DNA from: Dryococelus australis
Taxonomy: Eukaryota > Arthropoda > Insecta > Phasmatodea > Phasmatidae
Reading direction: 5' to 3'
Assembly (NCBI GenBank): GCA_029891345.1
Contig: CM057002.1
Coordinates: forward strand, 22,058,795-22,122,794
Length of the DNA: 64,000 bases
Shown here: positions 12,126 through 22,646 of the stretch, piece by piece
Layout of the letters: each line of letters begins with the position of its first letter
How positions within the stretch are numbered: position 1 is the stretch's first letter
The notes under the pieces: generated by a model
Told to the model about the DNA's origin: nothing
The model's database searches: none
Seen by the model: only the letters and a program-made list of their open reading frames with translations
Position numbers and translations under genes: made by a program

Positions 12126-13029
12126 TTTCTAGACTTAATGCATGCCTGAGAATACGCTCTTCGTATTCTATTTCAGTAGAAACACCGCATTAAACACAAA
12201 CAGTAGTGAATGCACAATAGTTACTGTGGATATATTTTAATGCTTTGTAGAGAGTGTGCATGTTAGCTCAAAAGTCTCCTGCTAAACTTTCAAGCTTTCA
12301 TAAAACCGGGAGACATTAAAAAACCCCTTTACAAAACAATACCAGGAATGTTTATGAGGTTCTCTGCAATGTAATATTCCGTCAGCGACACTCAAGAGTG
12401 TAATTCACTCAAATAAACAGGATGGATTGTATATTATTATCCGTAGCAACGAACATTTTATTGCAGCACTTTCAACTCGGGATTATATTGGCAGAGAGCT
12501 GGAGCCGACCAATAACGAACATTGCAGCATCTGCGTTGTGTGAACAAACAGGATGGTTGTAAATCGGAATACGAGGAGCAACGGAAGTGATATCCATACA
12601 GTCGTGAATATAGGCAACATGCTTTGTGCGTGTCCCTCAAGATAGTTGAGGCAAAGCAGTCCTAATATGTGCTTACAATCTTGGGTCTAGCTGTCGGCTA
12701 CGACATTCCTCCGGCAAGCAGAACATCTACAGAATCATAGCTGGAGACTATAACCCCAACATCGACAACACACCTCGACGAAATTGCTTACAAGCGGTGG
12801 CAACATGACGACGCCAACCGCCGGCCAGATTTTGGACACGAGCCTTTCGAGAAATCAGCTGAACCTAAAAGAAACATACAAAAAAAAAACAGTACATTGC
12901 AAGTGATTCCGACACGAAGCTCGTCACACAGGAACGTGAAGACAGCCATTGGCTCAGTATGTATACATCAAGGATACTGAGATGCAATATCTTTTCTGTG
13001 AATTTTCTTACTCTGGAGAAAACAGTCAA

Positions 13030-13446
13030 AGGCTGTTCACGATAAAGTGATCACTTTTGAAATCAACCTTATAAACAAGTCACTGCCCCCAACCTGCATA
13101 TATTTTAACAGGCGCTCTGAGTGACATGCGCCCATTAAAGTTGGTAACGATTAAAAGAAAGTAGTTTCGTATCTAACGTCGAATAAAAACTGTTAGGTGA
13201 CCATTTGTGATCATGTAAATTATTTATTTAATTTTTTTCGTAATGTATCGAAGTATAGAATGAGCAGATTTGTAAAATATTTAGTAACCTAATAATTTCA
13301 CATTTTCACTGACCAACGCATGAATAAAGTGGTGAGGCCCATGGCAACGATAATTTTATGTAAGGCGGAAGAATACACAACGTGTATACAAGTAGGCTAT
13401 ATCTTAAGCAGGGCTTTCAAAAGTTCTCAATTTACCGTGAACCGCC
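13030..13446 (-). mobile_element. MITE family F, in intron 1 of the MARCH-like gene
   Basis: GGCTGTTCACGATAAAGTGA / CAATTTACCGTGAACCGCC. Confidence 0.8.
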
Positions 13447-13690
13447 TAGACCTGAAAAAATCGCGAGTTTCATGTGAAAACATGCAACTTTCAACTGCTC
13501 ATTAATTGTTCCTTATTTTAGTGGAGCGAAATGAGAGGGCCTGCATTTTATTTAATTTTTTTTTATTGGTTCAAAGTTCTCCAGAAGTTGTCAAATAACT
13601 TGAGGACCAATCGTAAAAGAAACGCAGACAACGAAGTTTTAGTAATCTACCTTGTCCTGGAATGGATTCGCCAATTAGGCCTATTCATGT
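13447..13690 (+). mobile_element. MITE family E relative, abutting a family F copy
   Basis: AGACCTGAAAAAATCGCGAG at the left, CTTGTCCTGGAATGGATTCG near the right; interior has GTTGTCAAATAAC as in family E. Confidence 0.55.
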
Positions 13691-14126
13691 CTCTGTATGT
13701 ATTCATACGGGCCAGGAGATTTCTCGAGTTCTAGAGGTGCTAGGGTGTACTTAAAAACACTTGTACTTGCTTGTTGTTTTGCGTCTGGACAACTAGTTTC
13801 CCTGACACACAGTGCAGGAATGCTAACCAGTGATAAATGTGTAGATAGAAAGAGAGCGAGTCATGTACAACATATAGTAACACTTTGAAGTGCTTATTAT
13901 CTTGGTAGCAGCCAGTGAACAAATGACAGTACCTGGCTTGTACACACAACTGTCAAGTCTAGCCTAGCTGTGTCACAATAACCGGCGAAATTTCTGGGTC
14001 GCTTGGTATTCGGCGACACGGGTGTCCTGCAGCATAGCGTGCGAGACTGCACCTACTGAATCATTTCGCAGTTAAGGTTGTTTAAAAAAAAAAATCGTAT
14101 TCGATGAAAACATGACTTGTGGTCAC

Positions 14127-14511
14127 CTTTCACTTCGCCCACATTTAAGGGAGCGGTAGGGTCTTGTTGAAAGGCATATGCAGCGCCCAAGTCTACACGT
14201 TCGTGTCTCAATTGAGCTGCGTTCCGCCTAAGCTGTTCAATTTCTTCCTCTACCGCGACGCGCAGCAGCTCTTTTTCCAGCTTCCTCTTTTTACCTAGGA
14301 CGTCCTCTGGGATATCTTTTAACTCTCTTCTCTCGTATTTATCTAATATTACAAATACTTCGTCTAGATCTTCGTCAAAGTTAACTTCTGCTGCTTCTAT
14401 GTAGTCGAACTCTTCATCAGGTGATTCAAATCCTACTTCATAAGCTCTGAAATCTTGCACTGCCTTCCACAGTTCCAGTAGTGCTGCCACCCTTTGTGCT
14501 CCTATTTGCAT
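14127..14511 (-). CDS. First coding exon (A1) of MARCH-like RING-CH membrane protein gene
   Basis: Encodes residues 1-128 of the assembled model plus one base of codon 129. The start is chosen because an in-frame TAA lies two codons upstream of the ATG and the base at -3 is A. The peptide is rich in Glu, Lys, Arg and Leu with long helical heptad-like stretches, so a coiled coil or helical bundle is likely; no named domain is recognised. The exon ends AAAG/GTGACC, a usable phase-1 donor, which joins the phase-1 acceptor of the RING exon at 11313 to make a Gly codon. A paralogous exon with the same end point lies upstream at 17073-17475. The role of this N-terminal part is unknown; partner or substrate binding is only a guess. 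Low similarity to anything I recall makes this the least classifiable part of the gene. Confidence 0.75.
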
Positions 14512-14640
14512 ATTAGATTTATGTTCACGTGGTCTGTTCTCTGCATTAAAAAAAATTTTCTCCTGAAATTACGAATATAGCTGGCTGGCTGACATACACA
14601 TTGTTTGGAATCCTTGGAAATGCTACAAAATCGAGACATC
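14512..14640 (-). promoter_or_regulatory. 5' flank of exon A1, homologous to the flank of exon A2
   Basis: Contains a CCAAGGATTCC block followed by a GGATG block that recur in the same order upstream of exon A2. No TATA box or clear initiator is visible. The conservation suggests that promoter or 5' UTR DNA was part of the duplicated unit. Confidence 0.35.
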
Positions 14641-15720
14641 CATTGTTACTATATTGTTCGGTTTTTTTATCATTTTAACAACCAACATCCTCGCCGAAGA
14701 AGCAGAAATTCTAAACATGTAACACTTGACGATATGGTAAATGTGAAAATAATACAATGTAATCTAATGAATTGCATCTGAAAAGTTGACATTTTCAAGA
14801 TGATAGTCTGAAACGAAAGTCGTAGGTATGTCTGGCTGAAAAAAGTGTCTTATAGCTATAACCTTACGAGTGTGTTTATACTATACAGACTGGTTTATAA
14901 GAGTGTTAACGTCAAGTTGGTACTTGGGTACAGAGTACTGCCGGCTGAGAACACAGGCTCGTTACGAAAGGAAAAATTGAAAACGTGAGCACGAATTATA
15001 TTTAAAAGTCCTTCCAAAGAACAAAATGAGCATTTTAAAATTAGAACTGAACAAATGCTTGGTTTTAAATATCGGAGAAATATTTAATACTTAACACTGA
15101 ACTTTACTTACATTTGGTTTCAAGGAGTTGTAACTCATTAGGCCTAATCTTATCTTAGCTTATATTCTATGAAAATAATATTTATCAAATCATGATTAAA
15201 TTAGAATAAGTTATATATCTTAGTTCCCCGATTAATCTAACAAGATGCAACTTGCCATTTCATTAATACGCCGTATATCAAGACTACCTAATGCGCTGTA
15301 TCTCTGAGTACCTACGTATCCTCTATATCAGTTCATGAGTAATTCAAACAAAAATTACAACACTTGAGGAGAGGCCGGTTATCACTTCACAGGCGTACTC
15401 TTTGATAAAGATACTTTTCAGGGAAAAAATATTTTGTATTAACACATAGTTTCGTATACGTGTGTGTTAATTGCTAGTTCAGTCTGCTTTAATAAATTTA
15501 GACAGATCTTATTACTGTGTAAAGTATTATGGCATAAAACTTAAATGCATTACCGCTCTCAACAAAATATCTTGTACTACAGATAATTCTGAATTACCAC
15601 CTTCGTCACACAGATATACTAGAGTGAAAAAAATCATCAATTCTTCCCACTCTTAATTAAAAGTTCTAAATATCTGTTGTACATCATCATTATAGAGTTA
15701 AGTTACTTTGAAAATACCTT

Positions 15721-15865
15721 CATGCCTGCAAGCACAACACGCTCTGTGGGTGCCCCTCACCACAGTTCTACGGCAAGTCTGATGCGTGCGTGCAGTCTTG
15801 AGGCTGGTTGTCGTCTGAATCCTCCCTCATATGCAACACTTCCCACTTGGCAAGCAAAGCATCAC
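15721..15865 (-). pseudogene. Degraded copy of the RING-CH exon between the two first exons
   Basis: Read on the minus strand, this stretch aligns with the functional RING exon from its acceptor (TTTGCTTGCCAAG against TGTGCTTGCAG) through the GCCTCAAG and TGCACG blocks to the CELCG-coding end. The frame is broken: the first Cys-x2-Cys pair is lost to substitutions and a TGA, a TAG occurs mid-domain, and small gaps change the phase. It lies between exon A2 and exon A1, as expected if the unit [first exon + RING exon] was duplicated in tandem and the upstream RING copy then decayed. The match was made by eye and is moderate in strength. Confidence 0.6.
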
Positions 15866-16204
15866 ATAACATGTATATCTACAGTAGTAAAGCTGATGCT
15901 ACATGTCCGTTCAATTCTTGAAAAATCTGATTGAGCGCAATGAACTCTTGATGCATGTTGTACTCCATCAGTACATCAGGTACTGTTGTGAAGGCGCCCT
16001 AACTTGTGAGTAGAACGACTCTCTGAATAACTGAACATTTCTGTCCTCAACTTTGACTGCACGCCTTGGGAAACTGTGCTCCACTTCCTGGCAATATGGC
16101 GCGGTGTCATCCGCCAATTATCACCCGTATAACAACCTACGACACACCGACTAAACCAATATGAAACACTTGAACTGTGCGGTGGAGCCAATCAGACTTA
16201 AGGC

Positions 16205-16444
16205 CTCTTCCAAAACAACACACAGACTATCACTTTGGTGATTGGATCTTTTGAATTGTTACACGTCTTATCTGCCTGTCCGCGAATCACGGATGGTCAG
16301 TATAGGAGACACTCGTGTAACATACTGTCTTAACGCAAAGACAAGCGGCGAACATTCAAATGAAGACTGCGAGTGTGCGGTGCACATAGGATATTGAAGT
16401 CTTAGCTTCCGCGTAAATCTCTTCGCAAAAAACAGGTGGCCCTA
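16205..16444 (-). mobile_element. MITE family A, 3' truncated
   Basis: One TIR is present (AACAGGTGGCCCTA); the other end is missing after CTTCCAAAACAACAC. It lies between exon A2 and the degraded RING exon. Confidence 0.7.
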
Positions 16445-16745
16445 CGGATATGCAATCACTATATATTACGGAAAATCGCGAAAAATTTTCGAGCCAACCT
16501 ATCTTCTATAACACACTAACTAGTTTATTCTTTTATGATTGGGTGAACAAGGTTTTAACTCGGTTAAGTTGCCTACAGACCAATCACGAACGTTCTGCCT
16601 CCTAGTATTAGAATCCTCATTCGCCCAGTGAAATGGGGTAGTAGTTTCATACATGTATGACAGCCAATAAAAAAAGAACGTTGAATCCTAGCAAACAGTC
16701 AACTTTTCCCGCGAGGAACCATCATATCTAGCAATCACACATAGA

Positions 16746-17039
16746 TAGGGATAGGAAAAATTCGCGAGTTCAATGACCTGTAGGCTAGACGCTACAGTCA
16801 TGTGTATACTCGAGCCTCAGATGTTTGTCATTGGCTGCTGCCCCATGGAGTGGCCAGTGACACTCCACACCTGGTAGTATGGCGCTCGCTACATGTTTCC
16901 CTGCAAGTGTGCGATCGGCTCAGAGTTGTCCAGGGCATGTCTTAATAAACTGCGATCCAATTACAAAGTCAACTTCAGTGTACACGTGTTTAACGTCTAT
17001 CTTGTCCTGAAATGAACTCGCGAATTGTTCCTATCCCTA
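16746..17039 (+). mobile_element. MITE family D, 33 bp inside the intron after exon A2
   Basis: TAGGGATAGGAAAAATTCGC / GTTCCTATCCCTA. It ends 33 bp from the exon A2 donor, so it entered the start of that intron. Confidence 0.85.
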
Positions 17040-17072
17040 CACATAGAGTAAAACTAGTGGCGGATGTCTCAC

Positions 17073-17475
17073 CGACTTCTTCGCCCACGTCTAGAGGGTC
17101 GGCGTGTGTGACATACAACGCTTGTGCTGCTCCCGAATCCAGAACCTCGTGTTGCCCTCTGTCCAAGTCTCGCCGGATGCGCTCGATCTTTCGCAGTACA
17201 GCTTCCCGGAGGAACTTCCTCTCGCGCTTCCTCCTCTTCTTGACGACCTTGGCCGGCAAGCTTTTCATCTCGCTCTCCTCGTAGACGTTCAACTGTTTGA
17301 AGACAGACTCGATGTCGCGATCGATGTTGGCGATGGCGGCGTCGAGTTCGTCCTGCGGCTCCTTCCCTGCGTAGAAGTCTCGATGGGCACGAATATCCAC
17401 GACGTACTTCCATATTCCCAGTAAGTCTTCAATCCTCCTTGTTTCTTCCTCGCTTAACGCTTCAGTGTTTCGCAT
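17073..17475 (-). CDS. Paralogous alternative first exon (A2) upstream of the MARCH-like gene
   Basis: Encodes 134 residues plus one base, starting MRNTEALSEEETRRIEDLLG (A at -3 of the ATG). It aligns over its whole length with exon A1: shared landmarks are the leucine-Trp-Lys start, an acidic middle, the YE-x-x-E-x-K-x-x-P stretch, a Lys/Arg cluster before an R-E/V-A-V segment, and the ending L-D/N-V-G-E. The donor AAGTCG/GTGAGA is strong and in phase 1 at the homologous position. Upstream DNA also resembles that of A1 (a GAATCCTTGGA block and a nearby TCCATT block). The frame is open and codon use is normal, so it is probably under selection. It could splice in phase to the RING exon at 11313, acting as an alternative promoter and N-terminus, or it could belong to a dead duplicate, since the RING copy just downstream is ruined. 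Confidence 0.65.
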
Positions 17476-17600
17476 ACTACGTGCAAGTTTATTTTTCGCT
17501 GGAAATTTAAGTTGGAGCGGTCTGCATTGCGAATCCTTGGATATTCAACAATGCCAAGGCGTCCATTATTTAAGCACAATTCGTCTAAATATTTTGTAAT
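17476..17600 (-). promoter_or_regulatory. 5' flank of exon A2, homologous to the flank of exon A1
   Basis: Shares the AATCCTTGGAT and GTCCATT blocks (plus-strand reading) with 14596-14645 upstream of exon A1. It probably carries the promoter or 5' UTR of the upstream first exon; no core element is evident. Confidence 0.35.
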
Positions 17601-18053
17601 TTCGTTCTCCGTTATTACTGACTTACCATCCTACAATTTAAAGATGTTATAAAAAATATAACGATTTGGATTGGTGACACTTTTTTTTTAATACTTTCCC
17701 CAACTTACGTAAACATTTTCTCTTGCGATTTTAATTTGTAGCGATAATATTTTGCAGTCTAGCGCTCATACAGTATGAATAACGATAAACCGAAGTAAAT
17801 TATGTTTTATGTCGTTGTTATTGATAAGACATTGTTTTTCTAACACAGTTAAGCGCCTGCATTAACTATTTCATATCATAACATGAACTCTAATTTAGTG
17901 CATTTTCGCCTACAAGAAACTCCGTCAGCTTAGTTTAGTAACAGGGAAACAAATTCATGACATCATTGCCCAACCATGAGCACGAACATCTCTCAGGCAG
18001 TCAAAAGCCACATGACCTCGGACGTGACCCACGCCACGCTACTAGCCTATAGA

Positions 18054-18455
18054 CTGTTCACGGTAAAATGAGCACTTTTAGAAACCCTGCTTAAGATATA
18101 CTTGTATGCGCGCCTTATGTAAAATTAACGTTGTCGTGGGCCTCATCACGTTATTCATGCGTCGGTCGAGTGAAACTGTAAAATTATTACGAAAATAAAT
18201 ATTTAAAAAATCCGTTCATTTTTACACTTTGGTGCATTAAAAAAAGAGACAGACAAAGAAATGATTTAAGTTATCAAAAATGTTTACCTAACACCTTTTT
18301 ATTCTACGTTTAAGACATGGAACCATATTCCCTCCATCGTTACCAACTTTACTGGACGCATGTCACTTAGTGCGCCAGAGAAATGTATGTAGGTAGGATC
18401 AGTGACAATTTTCTAAGGTTGATTTCAAAAGTGCTCACTTTATCGTGAATAGCGT
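18054..18455 (+). mobile_element. MITE family F
   Basis: GACTGTTCACGGTAAAATGA / TGCTCACTTTATCGTGAATA. Confidence 0.8.
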
Positions 18456-18507
18456 TTAACAAGAAGTAGAGGCCTACCTACTATAATGTTAGTAAAGAGT
18501 TATTAAG

Positions 18508-18761
18508 TGGAGTGGATAGATTTAAGCGGCTCTTAACATCCGGGTATTGAGAGCCGATGAGGATGAAGCGAGGTGAGTACAGAGCGGCTCCGGAATGCTA
18601 GGGTGGGGGAACAGGAGAACCCGGAGAAAAGTCATCGACCAGTGGCATCGTCCGGTACGATTCCCAAGTGCGAAAGTCCCGGGAGTGACCCCGCCGGGAA
18701 TCGAACTCGGTTCGAACTTGGTGGGAGGCGAGTATTCTAACCACTACACCATCGCGGCCCC
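18508..18761 (-). mobile_element. tRNA-derived SINE
   Basis: Reverse-orientation copy with head GGGGCCGCGATGGTGTAGTGG. Flanked by 13-bp duplications AAGAGTTATTAAG (18495) and AAGAGTCATTAAG (18762), differing at one base. Confidence 0.8.
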
Positions 18762-18774
18762 AAGAGTCATTAAG

Positions 18775-20052
18775 ACTTTGAGTTGAACCTGGACAGTGAC
18801 AGGCGTAATGCAGTAAGTTCTCATCCAGAAACAATATTGTCGAGAAGTTCTTGGAATGCGGAGTCTCATTTATGCATGCTCGTGAAGGTATTGGTGGCCT
18901 TGCTATGCGATGTTCAAGCGTAACATAAACATGCTTGATATGGCTCATATCGGGTGACCTGGATGGCCAATCCAAATGGGTGATGTTCTCGCTTTCTAAA
19001 TAGTCGTTGACTAGTGTAGCTCGATGTGTTTTCTGTGCCACGAAATATCAGCATTTTTCATGTCTGCAATCTCACCTGAACCTAGGACAAAAATTAAAAA
19101 ATATATATATATGAAATCTTATGTTCACATATAGTTGCAAGGTTCCTAATTAAGGGGGGGGGGGGTTATTTTCATTAATATTATATTCCTGTTTGTAAGT
19201 TATAGCCTATATTTTAGAAGCTACAAAAATATCCGTCTCTAGCCTGATATTACACTGAAATCAATAAATACAATATCACTCAACATGGAGCTGTGAGTGC
19301 CATTTCGTTATGAATATTGCTGATCGTTTTCAAAGGCTGTGTTCCGTTGACTAACTTGACTATGTTAGAAGAAAAACACATTCTTTGCCGATACGACACG
19401 AAAATGTGGGTTTTATGTTACCGAGAAATTTATTAGGATTGTCAATACTATTAACAGAGTAAGATTTCTCTACAAGTTCAAACGTGTCTGAGCTTAAACG
19501 AGGTATACTTTATTGGCTGCCCAGTACATACGTACGTTAACTATGCAGCGTTTCCGTCGTGATCCTATGTGCTGTGGAAGTTAGATCTGTAACATCGGGA
19601 CTTTATTACACGCGACGGAAGTCCACAAATTAAACTACGCCCTTATAGTCTTACCACTTAGGCATATAAGAAAACTGCAGAGGCAAACTTTAAAAATGCA
19701 ATATTTAACCATTTTCGAGATCTTTTTCCCTCCTTCAATACCTTTGAAATGATTAAAGTAAAAATATATATATATAACAGCATATATAATTGGTTTTTAT
19801 CTTTTCTGGCAAAAGTAGTATTTCCAGAACATTTATATACCGAGATACCCGTATTTGCGCGAACGATTTCACAGAATATGTTTTAGAACACGCTCCTCTT
19901 AATTCTGTCATTCTTGTATTTCTTGGGTGCGTAAAAGCATTAAAGGAAGTTCTTATACTATCACGTTTGTTCATAAATGCCGCAAAATATATTCGGAACT
20001 ATTTTATGTTGCAATCATGCTGTAAACAGACCAGCCATCCAACGGCTATGAC
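18775..20052. other. No gene seen
   Basis: AT-rich, a G run at about 19155-19166; short frames only. Confidence 0.5.
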
Positions 20053-20205
20053 AACGGCCACCTGTTTATCGCGAAAAGATGTACGCGGAGGTTATACTTC
20101 AATATCCACTGTGCACACTTGCAGTCTTCGTTTAACTGAGTTATTGGCCGCTTGCCTTTGTGTGAATGCAGTCTGTTACAGTTGAGTTTCTCCGATACTA
20201 GCCAT
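20053..20205 (+). mobile_element. MITE family A, left half of a split copy
   Basis: GGCCACCTGTTTATCGCG through GAGTTTCTCCGATACT; breaks off in the middle of the family and resumes at 20822. Confidence 0.7.
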
Positions 20206-20821
20206 GTCCGACACGGCTACGAGGCCATCATTTAGGTTACTAAATCGACCACGTGACCAAGTTTAGGCCCTAAATATTTGGAGGTTTAGGGTTGAAATTT
20301 ACTGAGGTGAAGTAGCACACTAAATCCCCAAACAGATCCGTAAGATCGTCTGCTGCTGCTTATTTGCGGGTTTCCCCCCCACCTCCCCCCCCTTTTGGTG
20401 GAAACGTCGGTATTTGCTGTTCTCAAAACGCTGCACAATACCTACATGTATGTGAAAAAAAGGAAAATCAGTGATCTACATGTTATTTCCTGTGTAAGTA
20501 ATAAGTATTTTAAAATGAAGTTCGTATGTTGTATTAAAATTGCCAAAAAAAAAAAAAAAAAAAAATTTTTGGTTATTATTTGAAATGGAATATTAATTGC
20601 AGGGAACGAAGCAATAAAGAGAAGATTGATATCGGCTAGAAATAAATATGATCAGTTATTCACAAGGCAACGGGTTTACGTGAAAACGCTTGAGAGTACC
20701 TAGGATATTTATTGATAGGGCGACAAACAAAATAACGTCGAAATTCCACAAGTTTGTAGTTTCAAATTTTGTCGCGTGCAGCGCTGTAACTCCCCAAAAT
20801 TGGCCGTTTTGGACACAGCAT
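20206..20821. mobile_element. About 615-bp insertion splitting a family A MITE
   Basis: Lies exactly between the halves of one family A copy. Its ends have weak inverted similarity (TGTCCGACACGG / reverse of GGCCGTTTTGGACA). It contains an A run at about 20545-20564. No coding capacity. Confidence 0.5.
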
Positions 20822-20950
20822 CTGACCGTCCGTGATTCGCGGGCAGGCAGATAAGACACGTAACAATTCAAATGATCTAATTACCGGAGTGTTTCTGAAC
20901 TAGGCTGTTTTGGAACACAACTCGTCCGGAAATCTTTTCGCGGAAAACTC
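20822..20950 (+). mobile_element. MITE family A, right half of a split copy
   Basis: CTGACCGTCCGTGATTCGCG to AATCTTTTCGCGGAAAACTC; continues the half ending at 20205. Confidence 0.7.
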
Positions 20951-21311
20951 GCGGCGGGAGGACACGGAACGAGCGGAAATAAGGATCTGCGCGGGTAAAA
21001 TATTTCGTACACGTGCCTAGGCCGAACTGCCTACTGTCCGGTCAAGCCGGACATTTCGAAGGGTAAACGAAGGAAACCAAAAAACAACAGCGAGTAATAT
21101 TGCAGTCTGCGCCTCTGATTGCCCTTTCAGGACGCGCGGACCTCCGCGCGAGCTCGTGGCGTAATGGGCTAGGGAAACCGGAACACCGCAAATTACGCAA
21201 GTAGTAGAGAGTTGCCGAAAAGGAGGGGGGGGGAGGAGGAGGAAAGGGGAGCGGCGAACAATGAAAAGAAAGAAGGAAAATTGCGATCGCTTGAGCGTTA
21301 CCACCAAGACT

Positions 21312-21366
21312 ATAGGCTGTTCACGGCAAAGTGGGCGCATAATGAAAGCCCCCCCCCCCCCCCCCT
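21312..21366 (+). mobile_element. MITE family F or G, left-end fragment ending in poly-C
   Basis: TAGGCTGTTCACGGCAAAGT followed by GCCC(C)n; the rest is absent. Confidence 0.5.
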
Positions 21367-21463
21367 TAAGACGCTGTATCACACCCTACGAAGAAATTAT
21401 TTCCGTTTACTTTCGTAACAGAAAAGTCAGGGTCATTACTGAAAAGGCGTCATTACGTAAGTA

Positions 21464-21741
21464 GAGCCACGAGTATTTCGCGAATTCATTCGGAGGCGAC
21501 GTAGACTCCAAACACGTGTTATTTTCTCCTACTGCTGTGATTGGACGGCAGTTATTTAAACACGCCCCGTTTAACTGTGAGCCAGCAATAAGCACGAAGC
21601 AGTAGTGTGAGTGTTTAACAGTCCTGTACAGAGATCTCATTTGATCACAGCAACCAATAAGCAAACGATATTGTGTCGAGCGTATAGAAGGCTATCCAGC
21701 CTAGCTTACTGCCAACTCAATCCGCGAAATTATCGGGGCTC
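21464..21741. mobile_element. Single-copy MITE of the TTCGCGAA clan
   Basis: GAGCCACGAGTATTTCGCGA and, inverted, GAGCCCCGATAATTTCGCGG form the ends. Confidence 0.6.
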
Positions 21742-21893
21742 TATATATAAGCATTATATTTCATCTTACCATGCAAATTTTTGTATTAATTTTTAATATG
21801 TGTTCCCTGGTTGTCATTAAAAGATGAAAATGGATCAGCATACAAAATTTTATTGTTGCATAAATATGAGTCGGTAGTTTATATACTTATTAA

Positions 21894-22187
21894 TAGAGAT
21901 ATGCGAAATTCGCGTTATTATTCGAAGACAGACGAGACTTCAAACACTTGTGTTTTGTATTGCCTTTGTCATTGGACTACAGTTAGTTAGGACACGCCCA
22001 GGACGGCTTTGGACCAATAGGAAACCACTAACGAGAAGCTGGCCCAATCACGGTCAATCCAGTCGAAAGAGAAAACGTGTCCTCACTGCTGCAGAAGCCA
22101 ATACAGAAGTGGCACCAGCTCGAACACGTACAGAACTGTGAATTTCAGCGTACTGCAAGAAAATAACCTGAATTTTGCATGTATATA
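21894..22187 (+). mobile_element. MITE family C
   Basis: TAGAGATATGCGAAATTCGC / AACCTGAATTTTGCATGTA. The interior is nearly the same as the copy at 60095. Confidence 0.75.
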
Positions 22188-22497
22188 CTTATTATGTCTG
22201 TCACGATGGGTAAAATAATAAGCTATGCTTCTATTGTCACATTTTCAATAAGTCTCCAAAAATTTCAATCAGGAAGAAATAAGTAGAATTTTCAATTTGG
22301 CGGGTGACTGGGTCTCTCACTTTCCTGGCACTTGAACTCCGTTGCAGGGTGTTTAAAATAGGCCTACGCTGTTTTCTACGAAACTATTATATGTGCATCC
22401 AGTGTGCTCATTTGCCAAAAGAACGTACACTCCAGACGAGTGCTGTTGAGTGCTGACAAGACGTCTCTCAAGCTGGAAACGACATTCCAGAATACCC

Positions 22498-22646
22498 CAA
22501 AATACGTGCGAAATTCGTGATATTATTTCAAAACAGGTTAGATTTCAAACTTTGGTACTTTTATACTTCGTTTGTCATTTGGACTACAGTATGTTACACA
22601 CCCCGTGGACGCCTTTGGACCAATTGCAAGCAACTGACGCGACGGT
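22498..22646 (+). mobile_element. MITE family C, left part, interrupted by the Polinton-like element
   Basis: Begins GTGCGAAATTCGTGATATTATTT and follows the family C interior to GGACCAAT. The family interior resumes at 28330 (GGCCCAATCACG), so the Polinton-like element inserted into this copy. Confidence 0.6.

Noticed and set aside
14053..14126. Continuation of the exon A1 frame past the donor to a stop at 14053
   Set aside because: Similarity to the paralogous exon ends at the GTGACC donor; the extra residues are Phe/Asn-rich and look intronic.
16990..17072. Continuation of the exon A2 frame to a stop at 16990
   Set aside because: It passes a strong GTGAGA donor and then enters a family D MITE.
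21950..22141. Open frame LVRTRPGRLWTNRKPLTRSW
   Set aside because: It lies inside a family C MITE; the same peptide recurs in the copy at 60095-60388.
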